A stretch of 64,000 bases of DNA from Desulfobacter latus (GTDB lineage Bacteria; Desulfobacterota; Desulfobacteria; Desulfobacterales; Desulfobacteraceae): positions 1 to 64,000 of the forward strand of contig NZ_JACADJ010000002.1 in the NCBI RefSeq assembly GCF_013389365.1, in the 5' to 3' direction. This document shows positions 9,121 through 16,766 of this stretch, piece after piece. Numbering within the stretch: position 1 is the first letter of the stretch; each line of letters starts with the position of its first letter. The notes under the pieces are model-generated. The model saw only the letters and a program-made list of their open reading frames with translations, had not been told where the DNA came from and ran no database searches. The translations under genes were made by a program, and so were the position numbers.

Positions 9121-10401
9121 ATGCGCGAAGATTATACCCCCATGTGGGAAAGCCTTGGTATGGATTTAAGTGCCCATGACGCCTTGCTCGGCGTTCTGGA
9201 ACAAGGCTACCGGGATATTTACCTGGCCCAGAAAAATCGCCCCGAAGGCATGGGGTATTTTGATTTTGTCATGAGTGAGGTTCATGGCTTGCGGATCAAG
9301 GAACTTTTGGACGAAAAAAAACAGAATCGCAAGATCATCGGCAGCTATTGTGTGTTTGTCCCCGAAGAGATCGTTCTTGCCGGCGGTGCCACCCTGATCG
9401 GATTGTGTTCCGGGGCGGATTTTGCCGTTGAAGAAGTGGAAAAACATTTGCCCAGAAACACCTGCTCATTGATCAAGTCTTCCTTTGGCTTCAAACTTGG
9501 CAAGGTCTGTCCCTACCTTGAATGCGCGGACATGATTGTGGGAGAAAACACCTGTGACGGCAAGAAAAAAGCCTATGAAATCTTTGCCGGTATGGTGGAC
9601 AACCTTTATGTCATGGACCTGCCCCAGGTGAAATCGACCCAGGGACGTGCGCTGCTCAAGGAAGAATTTGAACGGTTCAAAACAGCAGTGGAGGAATTGA
9701 CCGGCAATAAAATCACCGTTGAGGCCCTTAAAGAAGGGATTAAGGTGGTCAATGCCAAACGAGCCGCCCTGCACCGGTTGGCAATATTAAGAAAGGCAGA
9801 TCCCGCGCCCATTTCAGGCCTTGACGCACTTTTGGCCAACCAGGTTTTCTTTTACGACAATCCGGCCCGGTTCACTGAATCCGTGAACAAAATATGCGAC
9901 GAACTTGAGGTACGGATAAAAGAGAACCAGGGCGCATTTCCATCCAAAACCCCTAGAATTCTTATCTCCGGCTGTCCCATGGCCGTACCCAACTGGAAAC
10001 TGCCCTGGATCATTGAAACCAGCGGTGCTGTGATCGTGGGCGAGGAAGCCTGCGTGGGCGAACGGGGCACCCGGAATCTGACCGATGATTCAGGGCAAAG
10101 CCTGGATGAATTGATGGAGGCCTTCACGGACCGGTATTTCAAGGTGGATTGCGCTATTTTTACCCCCAACCAGGAAAGGAGCGACCATATTGTTGACATG
10201 GCCCAAGCCTATGGTGCAAATGGGGTGATCCATTACGGTCTGCAGTTCTGTCAGCCCTATATTATGGAATCCATTCCTGTGGAAAATACACTTGAAAACT
10301 TAGGCATTCCCTGTATGAGGATTGAAACCGACTACGGCATGGAGGACGTGGGGCAGCTTAAGACCCGGGTGGAAGCCTTTATCGAACAAATTTCAGATTA
10401 A
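9121..10401 (+). CDS. Double-cubane-cluster protein, HgdB/BcrBC-related anaerobic reductase
   Basis: A 426-residue member of the 2-hydroxyacyl-CoA dehydratase family in the single-subunit double-cubane-cluster branch (E. coli YjiM-like). Conserved Cys lie at C77 (GSYCVFVPEE), C115, C130, C135 and C145 (VCPYLECADMIVGENTC) and further on in GCPM, EEACVGERGTR and FCQPY. Established knowledge: such proteins carry an [8Fe-9S] double cubane and reduce small substrates after ATP-driven electron injection by a BadF-type activator, which is encoded nine bases downstream. AAAAAGGAG precedes the ATG. Substrate unknown. It is distinguished from true dehydratases by the lack of a second, paired subunit. 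Confidence 0.85.
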   Translation: MREDYTPMWESLGMDLSAHDALLGVLEQGYRDIYLAQKNRPEGMGYFDFVMSEVHGLRIKELLDEKKQNRKIIGSYCVFVPEEIVLAGGATLIGLCSGADFAVEEVEKHLPRNTCSLIKSSFGFKLGKVCPYLECADMIVGENTCDGKKKAYEIFAGMVDNLYVMDLPQVKSTQGRALLKEEFERFKTAVEELTGNKITVEALKEGIKVVNAKRAALHRLAILRKADPAPISGLDALLANQVFFYDNPARFTESVNKICDELEVRIKENQGAFPSKTPRILISGCPMAVPNWKLPWIIETSGAVIVGEEACVGERGTRNLTDDSGQSLDELMEAFTDRYFKVDCAIFTPNQERSDHIVDMAQAYGANGVIHYGLQFCQPYIMESIPVENTLENLGIPCMRIETDYGMEDVGQLKTRVEAFIEQISD

Positions 10402-10409
10402 GGAAATTA

Positions 10410-11162
10410 ATGATTTGCGCAGGCATTGATATCGGTTCCAGAAGCATTGAGCTGGTACTGGTTGAAAACGAAAAGGTTATCGAAACCCGCCAGACCGATA
10501 CCGGATTTGATCCCATTTCCCAGGCCCGGAAGGTAATGAAAGGGATCAAATTTGACCAAATCATGGCCACAGGTTACGGACGCAACCTTTTTGAAGTGGC
10601 GTATGATGATGCATCAACGGTCACGGAAATCAAAGCCCATGCCGCAGGTGTCCGGTGTGAATTCCCCGAGGCCCTTGCCATTCTGGACATCGGCGGCCAG
10701 GACAGTAAATCCATCCGGCTTAACGACCAGGGCCGGGTGGTAAAATTTGAAATGAATGACCGGTGTGCGGCAGGTACGGGAAAATTTCTTGAAATCATGG
10801 CCCATAATCTGGGATTTTCCCTGGATGAGTTTGGTCCGGCCGCCCTTGCGGCCCAAAAAGATCTTCAAATCAACAGCATGTGTACCGTCTTTGCCGAGTC
10901 TGAAGTGACATCGCTCATTGCCAAGGGCCAGGACCGGCAGGAGATTGCCCGGGGTCTTCACTCGAGTGTGGTCAAGCGTGCCGTGGGCATGCTGAACCGC
11001 GTGGGGGCCCAAGGGCCCATCGTATTTTCCGGCGGGGTGGCCCAAAATCCATGTATGGTGCAGATGATGGCGGATGCCTTGGGCAAAGAGATCCTTGTAC
11101 CCGATCATCCTCAGATGATGGGCGCTTTAGGGGCAGCCATGATTATGGCTGCAAAACAATAA
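10410..11162 (+). CDS. Acyl-CoA dehydratase activase-type ATPase (BadF/BcrAD/HgdC family)
   Basis: 250-residue ASKHA-fold ATPase that carries a [4Fe-4S] cluster bridging a homodimer and pumps an electron into the partner reductase on ATP hydrolysis. Visible: phosphate-1 loop GIDIGSRSIELVLV, second loop LDIGGQDSK, the cluster Cys C119 (NDRCAAGTGKF) and C158 (NSMCTVFAESEV), and the C-terminal adenosine loop VFSGGVAQN. It begins nine bases after the double-cubane protein, with AAGGAAATTA before the ATG, so the two are translated together. No other dehydratase is present in the window, which supports assigning it to that partner. Confidence 0.9.
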   Translation: MICAGIDIGSRSIELVLVENEKVIETRQTDTGFDPISQARKVMKGIKFDQIMATGYGRNLFEVAYDDASTVTEIKAHAAGVRCEFPEALAILDIGGQDSKSIRLNDQGRVVKFEMNDRCAAGTGKFLEIMAHNLGFSLDEFGPAALAAQKDLQINSMCTVFAESEVTSLIAKGQDRQEIARGLHSSVVKRAVGMLNRVGAQGPIVFSGGVAQNPCMVQMMADALGKEILVPDHPQMMGALGAAMIMAAKQ

Positions 11163-11165
11163 CAC

Positions 11166-11258
11166 GACAGTGACACTTTCAAAATCACCCTTGTCTATGG
11201 AGCATTTTATAGCTCTAAATCAGCTGAAATTATGTAAAAAAGACAAAGTGTCGCTGTC
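11166..11258. repeat. 93-bp sequence with 14-bp inverted ends
   Basis: GACAGTGACACTTT at 11166-11179 is mirrored by AAAGTGTCGCTGTC at 11245-11258 with one mismatch. It begins three bases after the stop of the activase gene. No target duplication was found, so it could be a decayed MITE or a long-loop transcription-end hairpin. A separate MITE follows at 11292. Confidence 0.55.
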
Positions 11259-11291
11259 ATGATAAGATGTTTAAAAAATGCAACATTTTTC

Positions 11292-11394
11292 GGCATCCTT
11301 CATATCCCCATAAAAGTACTTTACACTTTTTTGGAAAGGACCTTGAAAAACGGGGCTTGGCTTCAAAAAGTGTAAAGTAGTTATGAAGGATGCC
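11292..11394. mobile_element. MITE family A, copy 1 (103 bp, 8-bp target duplication)
   Basis: Long inverted ends start GGCATCCTTCATA and finish TATGAAGGATGCC; the arms continue inwards through TACTTTACACTTTTT, so most of the element can form one hairpin. The eight bases CATTTTTC flank it on both sides (11284-11291 and 11395-11402), a clear target duplication. A second copy at 56362-56463 also has an 8-bp duplication. No coding capacity. Families that duplicate 8 bp include IS66, ISL3 and IS1595; I cannot say which one mobilises it. Confidence 0.9.
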
Positions 11395-11421
11395 CATTTT
11401 TCTAATCAATTTTTTTGCATC

Positions 11422-13500
11422 TTATTTTCCGATAAATTCACTTGTCCATCTCGGCAAGTGGGGTTCCTGACCTTCCTTAAGCATCCATTTCCATTGTTCA
11501 TCGGTCAACCGATCGGACATAGGCTTTTTGAATTCGTAATAGGAGAATACAGGCCCCCGTAATATCTTTTCCATTCCCTCAATAGAAACCCTGACATAGA
11601 TGATAAAGGGAAACCCGACGCCCTCTTCAAGCACCTGTCTTGAATTGGGGTCGGTGTGAACATCGGCTATCACAGCCATATTACCATCAGTATCTGAGGC
11701 GATTCTTGGCATGATGTTATGAGAAAATTCAGTTAAGGATTTTAGAGTCGGACCTATGTTCCAGATGGTCTTATATTCGTTTTCCGTTAATGCCTCTCCG
11801 GTAAGCTCTTTTTTTGAAATGGTCTCGAGTATACCCACTAATCTTTCATATTGTATTAACTTATCTTCTATCCTTTTATTGAGGAGCCCCCGCAAAACCA
11901 TGCCCTTTCTCATCTGTTCTATCATTCGCATAACCCTGGCATATACCTCAGGATACGGTTCTACATATCCATGGGTAAGTTGAGGCCGGGGGCGCAGCCC
12001 AGTGCCTGCCATAGTGTAACTCTGTTTTGCATAAAGGATGGTATCATGTCTAAGTTCTGCCCATGAACTGAGGGCGGTATACAGCGCTTTGCCTGTCCAG
12101 GCCTTACTACGCATGAAGAGAGGCAAAGGAGCTGCTGAGGGAGATAGAAGGGGTTTTAGGCAATAAAGCCAATTCCAGTATAAATTGGATGACCATTCTT
12201 CCTTCTTCTGTTCGAATTCTTTTTTTAGTTTTGCCAGTTGTTCATTGTATCTTTTATACTCGTTATCGCCTTCCTTTTTGATGATATTTTCAGCATGTAC
12301 TGAACCCAACACTGCCATGATATCCAAGCCTCGAGGAAAGCCCCGGATCGGACCCCTTCTTGACATAACCCAAGTGAAGGGTCTTGAGTTGCCGGTATAA
12401 AGCATCACCTTGGGATAGACCAGATTTTGGAATATATATGAATCAGGAGTAAACCTCTGCCCCATAAACCGAAATCCAAGGGTAACATCTTCGGCGCCTT
12501 TTTTATCGTCTTCAATATCCAAGACAAAAGTGGAAAGAATTTTAGGTCTTCGTAATTTTCTGGCCTCAGACATGAACCTATCAAGCTTCAATTCATCGTC
12601 CAGATCTTTTAGACCCGGTATTTTTCCGTATATTTTTAGCGCAATATCTTTATAATCATAGACATTTAGATCATCTGTTTTTCCTAAAAAGAAGGTGGTC
12701 GGTTCATATATTCTCTCCCATACCTCCAATGCGGCCATGCCTTCAAGGCTTGAATCGTTTAATGCCTTTACGATTAACAATGCCTGTCTGGTCATTTGAT
12801 TAGCCAATCCTTCCGTTATTTCAAGCGATTCACTTGGATTGAGAGAAAAACCCATCCGCCCAAACCACATCATGGCTTTAAAATAAGATCTGAAGTCCTC
12901 ACTGCGGGTATAGTGTCCTCGGGGGGCATACTGGCTGTAATCTTCCAGGCAGCCAAAAACAGGAGAATTTTTGAATCCTTCATGTTTCTTGATAAGTTTT
13001 ATCTCAGCGTCGACTATGTCATTAACATCCGGAGGAATAGCCTCTTTTTCATTTAATAATCCGGCTGCCACGGAAAAAAAGGCGATATTTGCATAAATGG
13101 CCTTTTTGACCTCTCCATCTTTTATTGTCCTATAGTCATCGTAAGATGCCTTTATCATAGATTTGGTCAGTTGTTTCAAATCGCTCATCAGATGATCAAC
13201 TTCGATGGTTCTTAAAAGGTAGTCAAAGAGTAAGTGCATGGTATGCAGGATGGAGTCAGTGGTCAAAAAGATGGGAAAATTATTTTTTCGTAAAACCTCA
13301 TAGGCCTCGCTCATGTCTTTGTATGCCTTGGTAGGTACGACCACAAAGCTATTCTTCTCCAGTAGTCTTTTTGCATTTTCGTTTAGATTGAGCATTTCGT
13401 AAGTTTTCGCTTCACTTGCTCCTGCAACCATATTTAGTGAACAGAAGGGAGCAAGGATGATATATAATATAAGCCAGATGGAAATAATTGTTTTTTTCAT
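11422..13500 (-). CDS. DUF3160-family secreted protein
   Basis: 692 residues counted from the ATG at 13500; a longer TTG frame upstream is not credible. The N-terminus MKKTIISIWLILYIILAPFC is a signal peptide or lipoprotein-like export signal ending near ASEA. The body (NNFPIFLTTDSILHTMHLLFDYLLR, later RPFTWVMSRRGPIRGFPRGLDIM and GLRPRPQLTHGYVEP) is that of the large DUF3160 family, found in many bacteria and archaea, whose function is not known. It lies 77 bases downstream of a PEP-CTERM gene in the same direction, so both may be read from the sigma-54 promoter near 14.8 kb. Family function is unknown and none is proposed. Confidence 0.8.
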   Translation of the reverse strand: MKKTIISIWLILYIILAPFCSLNMVAGASEAKTYEMLNLNENAKRLLEKNSFVVVPTKAYKDMSEAYEVLRKNNFPIFLTTDSILHTMHLLFDYLLRTIEVDHLMSDLKQLTKSMIKASYDDYRTIKDGEVKKAIYANIAFFSVAAGLLNEKEAIPPDVNDIVDAEIKLIKKHEGFKNSPVFGCLEDYSQYAPRGHYTRSEDFRSYFKAMMWFGRMGFSLNPSESLEITEGLANQMTRQALLIVKALNDSSLEGMAALEVWERIYEPTTFFLGKTDDLNVYDYKDIALKIYGKIPGLKDLDDELKLDRFMSEARKLRRPKILSTFVLDIEDDKKGAEDVTLGFRFMGQRFTPDSYIFQNLVYPKVMLYTGNSRPFTWVMSRRGPIRGFPRGLDIMAVLGSVHAENIIKKEGDNEYKRYNEQLAKLKKEFEQKKEEWSSNLYWNWLYCLKPLLSPSAAPLPLFMRSKAWTGKALYTALSSWAELRHDTILYAKQSYTMAGTGLRPRPQLTHGYVEPYPEVYARVMRMIEQMRKGMVLRGLLNKRIEDKLIQYERLVGILETISKKELTGEALTENEYKTIWNIGPTLKSLTEFSHNIMPRIASDTDGNMAVIADVHTDPNSRQVLEEGVGFPFIIYVRVSIEGMEKILRGPVFSYYEFKKPMSDRLTDEQWKWMLKEGQEPHLPRWTSEFIGK

Positions 13501-13577
13501 GTAATTCACACAATATGGCAATGAAATTAAATAGGAGGGAACCCAATGTCCCCTCCTTTAGGACACAATCATTCAAC

Positions 13578-14429
13578 TTAAGCCGACGTTTTCCTAAATC
13601 GACAAGCGAATCCGAGCAGGCCGATTCCCATAAGGAGAATGGTGCTAGGTTCCGGTACAGGGCTTTCTTTTACCGCCATAGTAATTATAGAGTCATAATT
13701 ATTAGGGGTGCTGAGTCCATAATAATCGGTATGCAAATAACCGTCGCCACCTAACCAAAGATTAGATTCGTTCCACTTACCCGTCCCAGGGTCGATGTAG
13801 TCGATCTTACCGGTATTAGCTACATCATCCCATGAAAGAGAGGTGAGGGTAAGATAGTGATCGAAGTCCCCGTTTATAAGTATCTCCACATCCTCGCATG
13901 CTACCAATTGATTATACAAAAAGTCCCAACTCGGAATGGTCCCATCATCAACCCAGTCAGGTTTGGAGCCCAGATTAGTAGACCAGCCGTTCCAAGAATA
14001 TTGCGCTTGATATGTGGTCGTGCCGGGCGCCACCTCTTCTATATACTTCCATTTTCCATAAATAAAATAGTCCCCATACGTGCCTTGAGTAGTCAAATTC
14101 ATGTAGTCTGAATCTGCGAGTATGTCTGCGACTGCAATCATTTCTTCCGTTTCGTAAATGTCTGGTGTGTTATTCAAGTCTGGTACAAGTAAGTGGTCAT
14201 ATATATCGGAATACTTGTTTTGAAGATACACAAAAGAGTTAACAGCTGCGGTTGGTCCGCAAGCCATATCTGGATTAACGGTAGTTGAATACTGACTCAG
14301 CGTGCCATATAGAGTCTTGTCCTTTTCGATATCCCAAGTAGTTGCCAGAACATTGAAAGCCGATAAGAATATTATTATGTTACAACAGAATAACGTTAAT
14401 AAAAACTTAAACTTTTTCTTTACTAACAT
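13578..14429 (-). CDS. PEP-CTERM protein with C39-peptidase-like core
   Basis: 283 residues: N-terminal signal peptide (LLTLFCCNIIIFLSAFNVLA), a central domain, and a C-terminal exosortase-sorting tail with VPEPSTI, a hydrophobic stretch and the basic end CRFRKTSA. The core has MACGPTAAVNSF (Cys57 followed by GPTAxxN), His191 in DHYLTLTSLSW and Asp210/213 in KIDYIDPGTGKW; this order of Cys, His and Asp matches papain-like C39 peptidases. AAAGGAG precedes the ATG. Exosortase processing is expected from the tail, but no exosortase gene is in the window. Peptidase activity is an inference. Confidence 0.82.
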   Translation of the reverse strand: MLVKKKFKFLLTLFCCNIIIFLSAFNVLATTWDIEKDKTLYGTLSQYSTTVNPDMACGPTAAVNSFVYLQNKYSDIYDHLLVPDLNNTPDIYETEEMIAVADILADSDYMNLTTQGTYGDYFIYGKWKYIEEVAPGTTTYQAQYSWNGWSTNLGSKPDWVDDGTIPSWDFLYNQLVACEDVEILINGDFDHYLTLTSLSWDDVANTGKIDYIDPGTGKWNESNLWLGGDGYLHTDYYGLSTPNNYDSIITMAVKESPVPEPSTILLMGIGLLGFACRFRKTSA

Positions 14430-14797
14430 AATTTAGCTCCTTTAAGTGCATAGTTGTCTTTGTTAAACAGTTAATTTGTCTTGTTAAAAAAAGTAGAAGT
14501 CGAATACAAGAAGCACAAATCGACAGAAAAAATTCTTCTTAATTCATCACCTCCTTTCTAAAAATTAGATGCCGTCTAAATCAAAACTCTTAATTAGACT
14601 CTATCTGACAGTTCAAACAGTTGGTCATTGGAGATGGAGAAAGTATTCAATTTAATCACAGACGAGAAGTTTTCAGATCATCAATATCGGTCGGTTTATT
14701 TTACTCGATGTTCGAGTTTATAATCCTTGAATTTTTAAAATTTAGATTTAGAATCATGACATAAAATGACTGGTTTTCCAGCCTCTATCGATCTTTG
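14430..14797 (-). promoter_or_regulatory. Long leader upstream of the PEP-CTERM gene
   Basis: Between the predicted sigma-54 start and the PEP-CTERM ATG lie about 370 bases without a gene. Two things stand out: an inverted repeat GTCTAA/TTAGAC (14577-14599), and a near-perfect Shine-Dalgarno AAAGGAGGTGAT (about 14546-14557) directly followed by ATG AAT TAA, a two-codon open frame (14547-14539). The rest, and the AT-rich stretch 14826-15173 further upstream, show nothing else I can support. Confidence 0.45.
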
Positions 14798-14807
14798 TTT
14801 CAGAATC

Positions 14808-14825
14808 AAGCAAATTAAGTGCCAA
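14808..14825 (-). promoter_or_regulatory. Sigma-54 promoter for the PEP-CTERM gene
   Basis: On the minus strand the sequence TTGGCACTTAATTTGCTT matches the -24/-12 consensus TGGCAC-N5-TTGC, with exactly ten bases between the GG (14823-14822) and the GC (14811-14810). Transcription would start near 14798, giving a leader of about 370 bases before the ATG at 14429. Known background: PEP-CTERM genes are often under sigma-54 control through the PrsK/PrsR two-component system. I found no clear activator-binding repeat. Confidence 0.7.
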
Positions 14826-15173
14826 AACAAGACTACTTTTCCATATAAACTTTTTAATTAAATAATATTATACGCAATAAACACCTTTGCCAAATTATAT
14901 TTTTTATGTTTTGGGTTCAAAATACAATTCTTTATAATCCAATAAAATTAATATTTTATACTTTTAGGTTTAAGCAGTTTTAATCCTTTTTTGAGACTGG
15001 CGAAGGTATTGGCAATATGAAGAATTTATATAGAGATGTTTGAAAGACGTATTTTTTATTTACCGAGGATTATGGGAGTCAAGGCTTTTTATGAAAAATA
15101 TGTAATGTTTTTATGAAAACCATGTAATAACCCACATTCAGTAGCCTCAAGTCAAAAAAAGAGTTAAACAAAC

Positions 15174-15654
15174 ATGACTATTGAATACGGCACAAAACAG
15201 ATGAAAGAAAATTTTTGGGCCACTAACTTTCGGCAAGGCTCTTAAAGCACATAGAGAAGGTGAAGCGCTTTCACAATCGGCTTTTGCAAAAGCGCTTGGA
15301 ATTTCCCCGCAAAGCCTTTGCGACCTGGAAAAAGGCCGTCGGACGCCATCAGTCAAAAGAGCGGCTAAAATTGGGCTGTCTAAAAACCCGCTTTTCGGAT
15401 GATTATTTTTGCCCGCTTTTTGGATATACCTAAAATCTGTTGAACGACCTATTCTGAAAGGCATTTCAACAACTCAAAACTCAAAAGAGGGCCAAAAAGT
15501 GCGCAAACGAAAATGGCAGATTTAGACACCCCAGGCTAAAATTGCTCGTATTATTGGCATGTCGGAAAAAACGTGGGGTAAGCTTGCTATCCAGGACATG
15601 ATCGGAGAAGCTGAACTGGAATATAATGTATTCAGTGGCTTAAATAGGCATTAA
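15174..15654 (+). pseudogene. XRE-family antitoxin-type regulator, broken by a frameshift and a MITE
   Basis: The reading frame starts MTIEYGTKQMKENF and, after removal of one T in the T5 run near 15206, continues GPLTFGKALKAHREGEALSQ and a clear helix-turn-helix (SAFAKALGISPQSLCDLEKGRRTPS). It is then cut after KRAAKI by a 162-bp MITE; beyond the MITE and one target copy it resumes in frame as ARIIGMSEKTWGKLAIQDMI and ends EAELEYNVFSGLNRH. Removing both lesions gives a continuous protein of the HigA-like antitoxin group. No toxin partner is visible beside it. The decay looks recent because the rest of the frame is intact. Confidence 0.8.
15372..15533. mobile_element. MITE family B (about 162 bp) inside the XRE gene
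   Basis: Ends are TGGGCTGTCTAAA on the left and, as reverse complement, TGGGGTGTCTAAA on the right (12 of 13 match), with further similarity inward to CATTTTCG/GCTTTTCG. The host bases GGCTAAAAT occur on both sides (15363-15371 and 15534-15542), a 9-bp (possibly 10-bp) target duplication. It carries no gene and brings a stop codon into the XRE frame at 15400. It is not related to the MITEs at 11.3 and 17.7 kb. Confidence 0.85.
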
Positions 15655-15670
15655 ACTATACCTGGGAGCG

Positions 15671-15779
15671 CAGCGTAGATTGGGTTGAACGAAGTGAAAC
15701 CCAACAACTTATCGGTGTTGGGTTTCGTTCCTCAACCCAACCTACCGGAAATCCGTATGGCCTAAAATATGACCAAGGT
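15671..15779. repeat. 109-bp interspersed palindromic repeat, copy 2
   Basis: Second copy of the element at 3970-4078, in the same orientation and with only a few changes (for example AGATTGGG for AGGTTGGG). It starts after a CCTGGGAGCGCAG tract that also occurs at 21196. It lies between the decayed XRE gene and argO. Confidence 0.8.
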
Positions 15780-15921
15780 CCGAAAACACCAAATGCTACA
15801 ACAATCATACAGCCAGTGCCATAAGAATGGCTTCTTTTATTCTTTTCGCAGACCACATTTGCATTTTTTTTATCTCCTGAGTGCAATGATGGCATCAATT
15901 TTTGAAAAATTAAGCGCCATG

Positions 15922-16536
15922 TTACACTGAAACCTGATGCATAATCAGCGATCCTGCAATAAACCACATGGTTGCGCAAACCAGGCTGTCAAGGATTCGC
16001 CAGGATATTTGTTTTTGAAACAAGGGCGCCAGCATCTGTCCGCCAAGGCTTAAGCTAATAAACCATATGACAGATGCGCAAACCGCCCCGATCCAGAAAT
16101 ACAGGCGCATTTGCCCGTGAAATTGACTGCTTATACTGCCCAGAAGAATGACCGTATCCAGATAAAAATGCGGGTTGAGCAGGGTAACCGCCAACGTTGC
16201 GATTACCGCAGCTCCCAATGACGGTACGGCGTTGTCCCGGGCCTGCAACCGCCCGCCTTTCACAGCGGAACGAAATGACCCGAAACCATAAAAAATAAGA
16301 AAACCTGCCCCGCCCCAGGTCACCCATTGCGAAAAAACGGGGTTACCGGACACAAAAGAGCCGAAGCCTGCAACACCTGCTGAAATAAAAACCGTATCAC
16401 AAATAATGCAGATCAATGCGATAATGAAATGATGATTTTTGCGAACGCCTTGGGAAAGAACAAAGGCGTTTTGTGCGCCAATGGCCACAATCAATCCGCC
16501 GCCGGTACCAAAACCCTGTAAAAATGGTGCTATCAT
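15922..16536 (-). CDS. argO: Arginine/lysine exporter of the LysE/ArgO family
   Basis: 204-residue inner-membrane exporter with about six hydrophobic segments. The N-terminal GLIVAIGAQNAFVLSQG and the central LAVTLLNPHFYLDTVILLG are signatures of ArgO/LysE. The start at 16536 (ATG ATA GCA) has AAGGAG seven bases upstream; the open frame extends 15 codons further but without a ribosome-binding site. Divergent from argP, the expected LysR-type regulator that activates argO in response to arginine/lysine, so the 230-base gap should hold the ArgP-controlled promoter. The gap also holds a repeat. Confidence 0.9.
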   Translation of the reverse strand: MIAPFLQGFGTGGGLIVAIGAQNAFVLSQGVRKNHHFIIALICIICDTVFISAGVAGFGSFVSGNPVFSQWVTWGGAGFLIFYGFGSFRSAVKGGRLQARDNAVPSLGAAVIATLAVTLLNPHFYLDTVILLGSISSQFHGQMRLYFWIGAVCASVIWFISLSLGGQMLAPLFQKQISWRILDSLVCATMWFIAGSLIMHQVSV

Positions 16537-16597
16537 TTCTTCTCCTTGAAATTTTAATGTATTAAATGAGGCAAAAGGCATTGGTTTTAACGTCGAC

Positions 16598-16675
16598 CGC
16601 TGTGGGGGCAGGCCACCGTGACTGCCCTGACGAGGGCAACCACAGAGGGATTGCCCCTACGAAAAATGGCCTACA
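16598..16675. repeat. Fold-back repeat in the argO-argP gap
   Basis: GGGGCAGGCCACCGTGACTG faces AGGGATTGCCCC, with TGTGG/CCACA and TGCCCT/AGGGCA arms also able to pair. It is noticeably richer in GC than the AT-rich sequence next to argP and looks like an inserted intergenic repeat rather than part of the promoter. Confidence 0.45.
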
Positions 16676-16766
16676 ATAGAATCAAGCCCAGGCAAAAATA
16701 TGACAATAGAGTCGAAAAGTAAAATTAATTGTTTTTATTTTTCATAAATTTTACTAATAATACTTC

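Noticed and set aside
14990-15010. TGGCGAAGGTATTGGC as another sigma-54 promoter
   Set aside because: The GG to GC distance is eleven instead of ten and the -12 element is TTGGC, and no gene start fits it.
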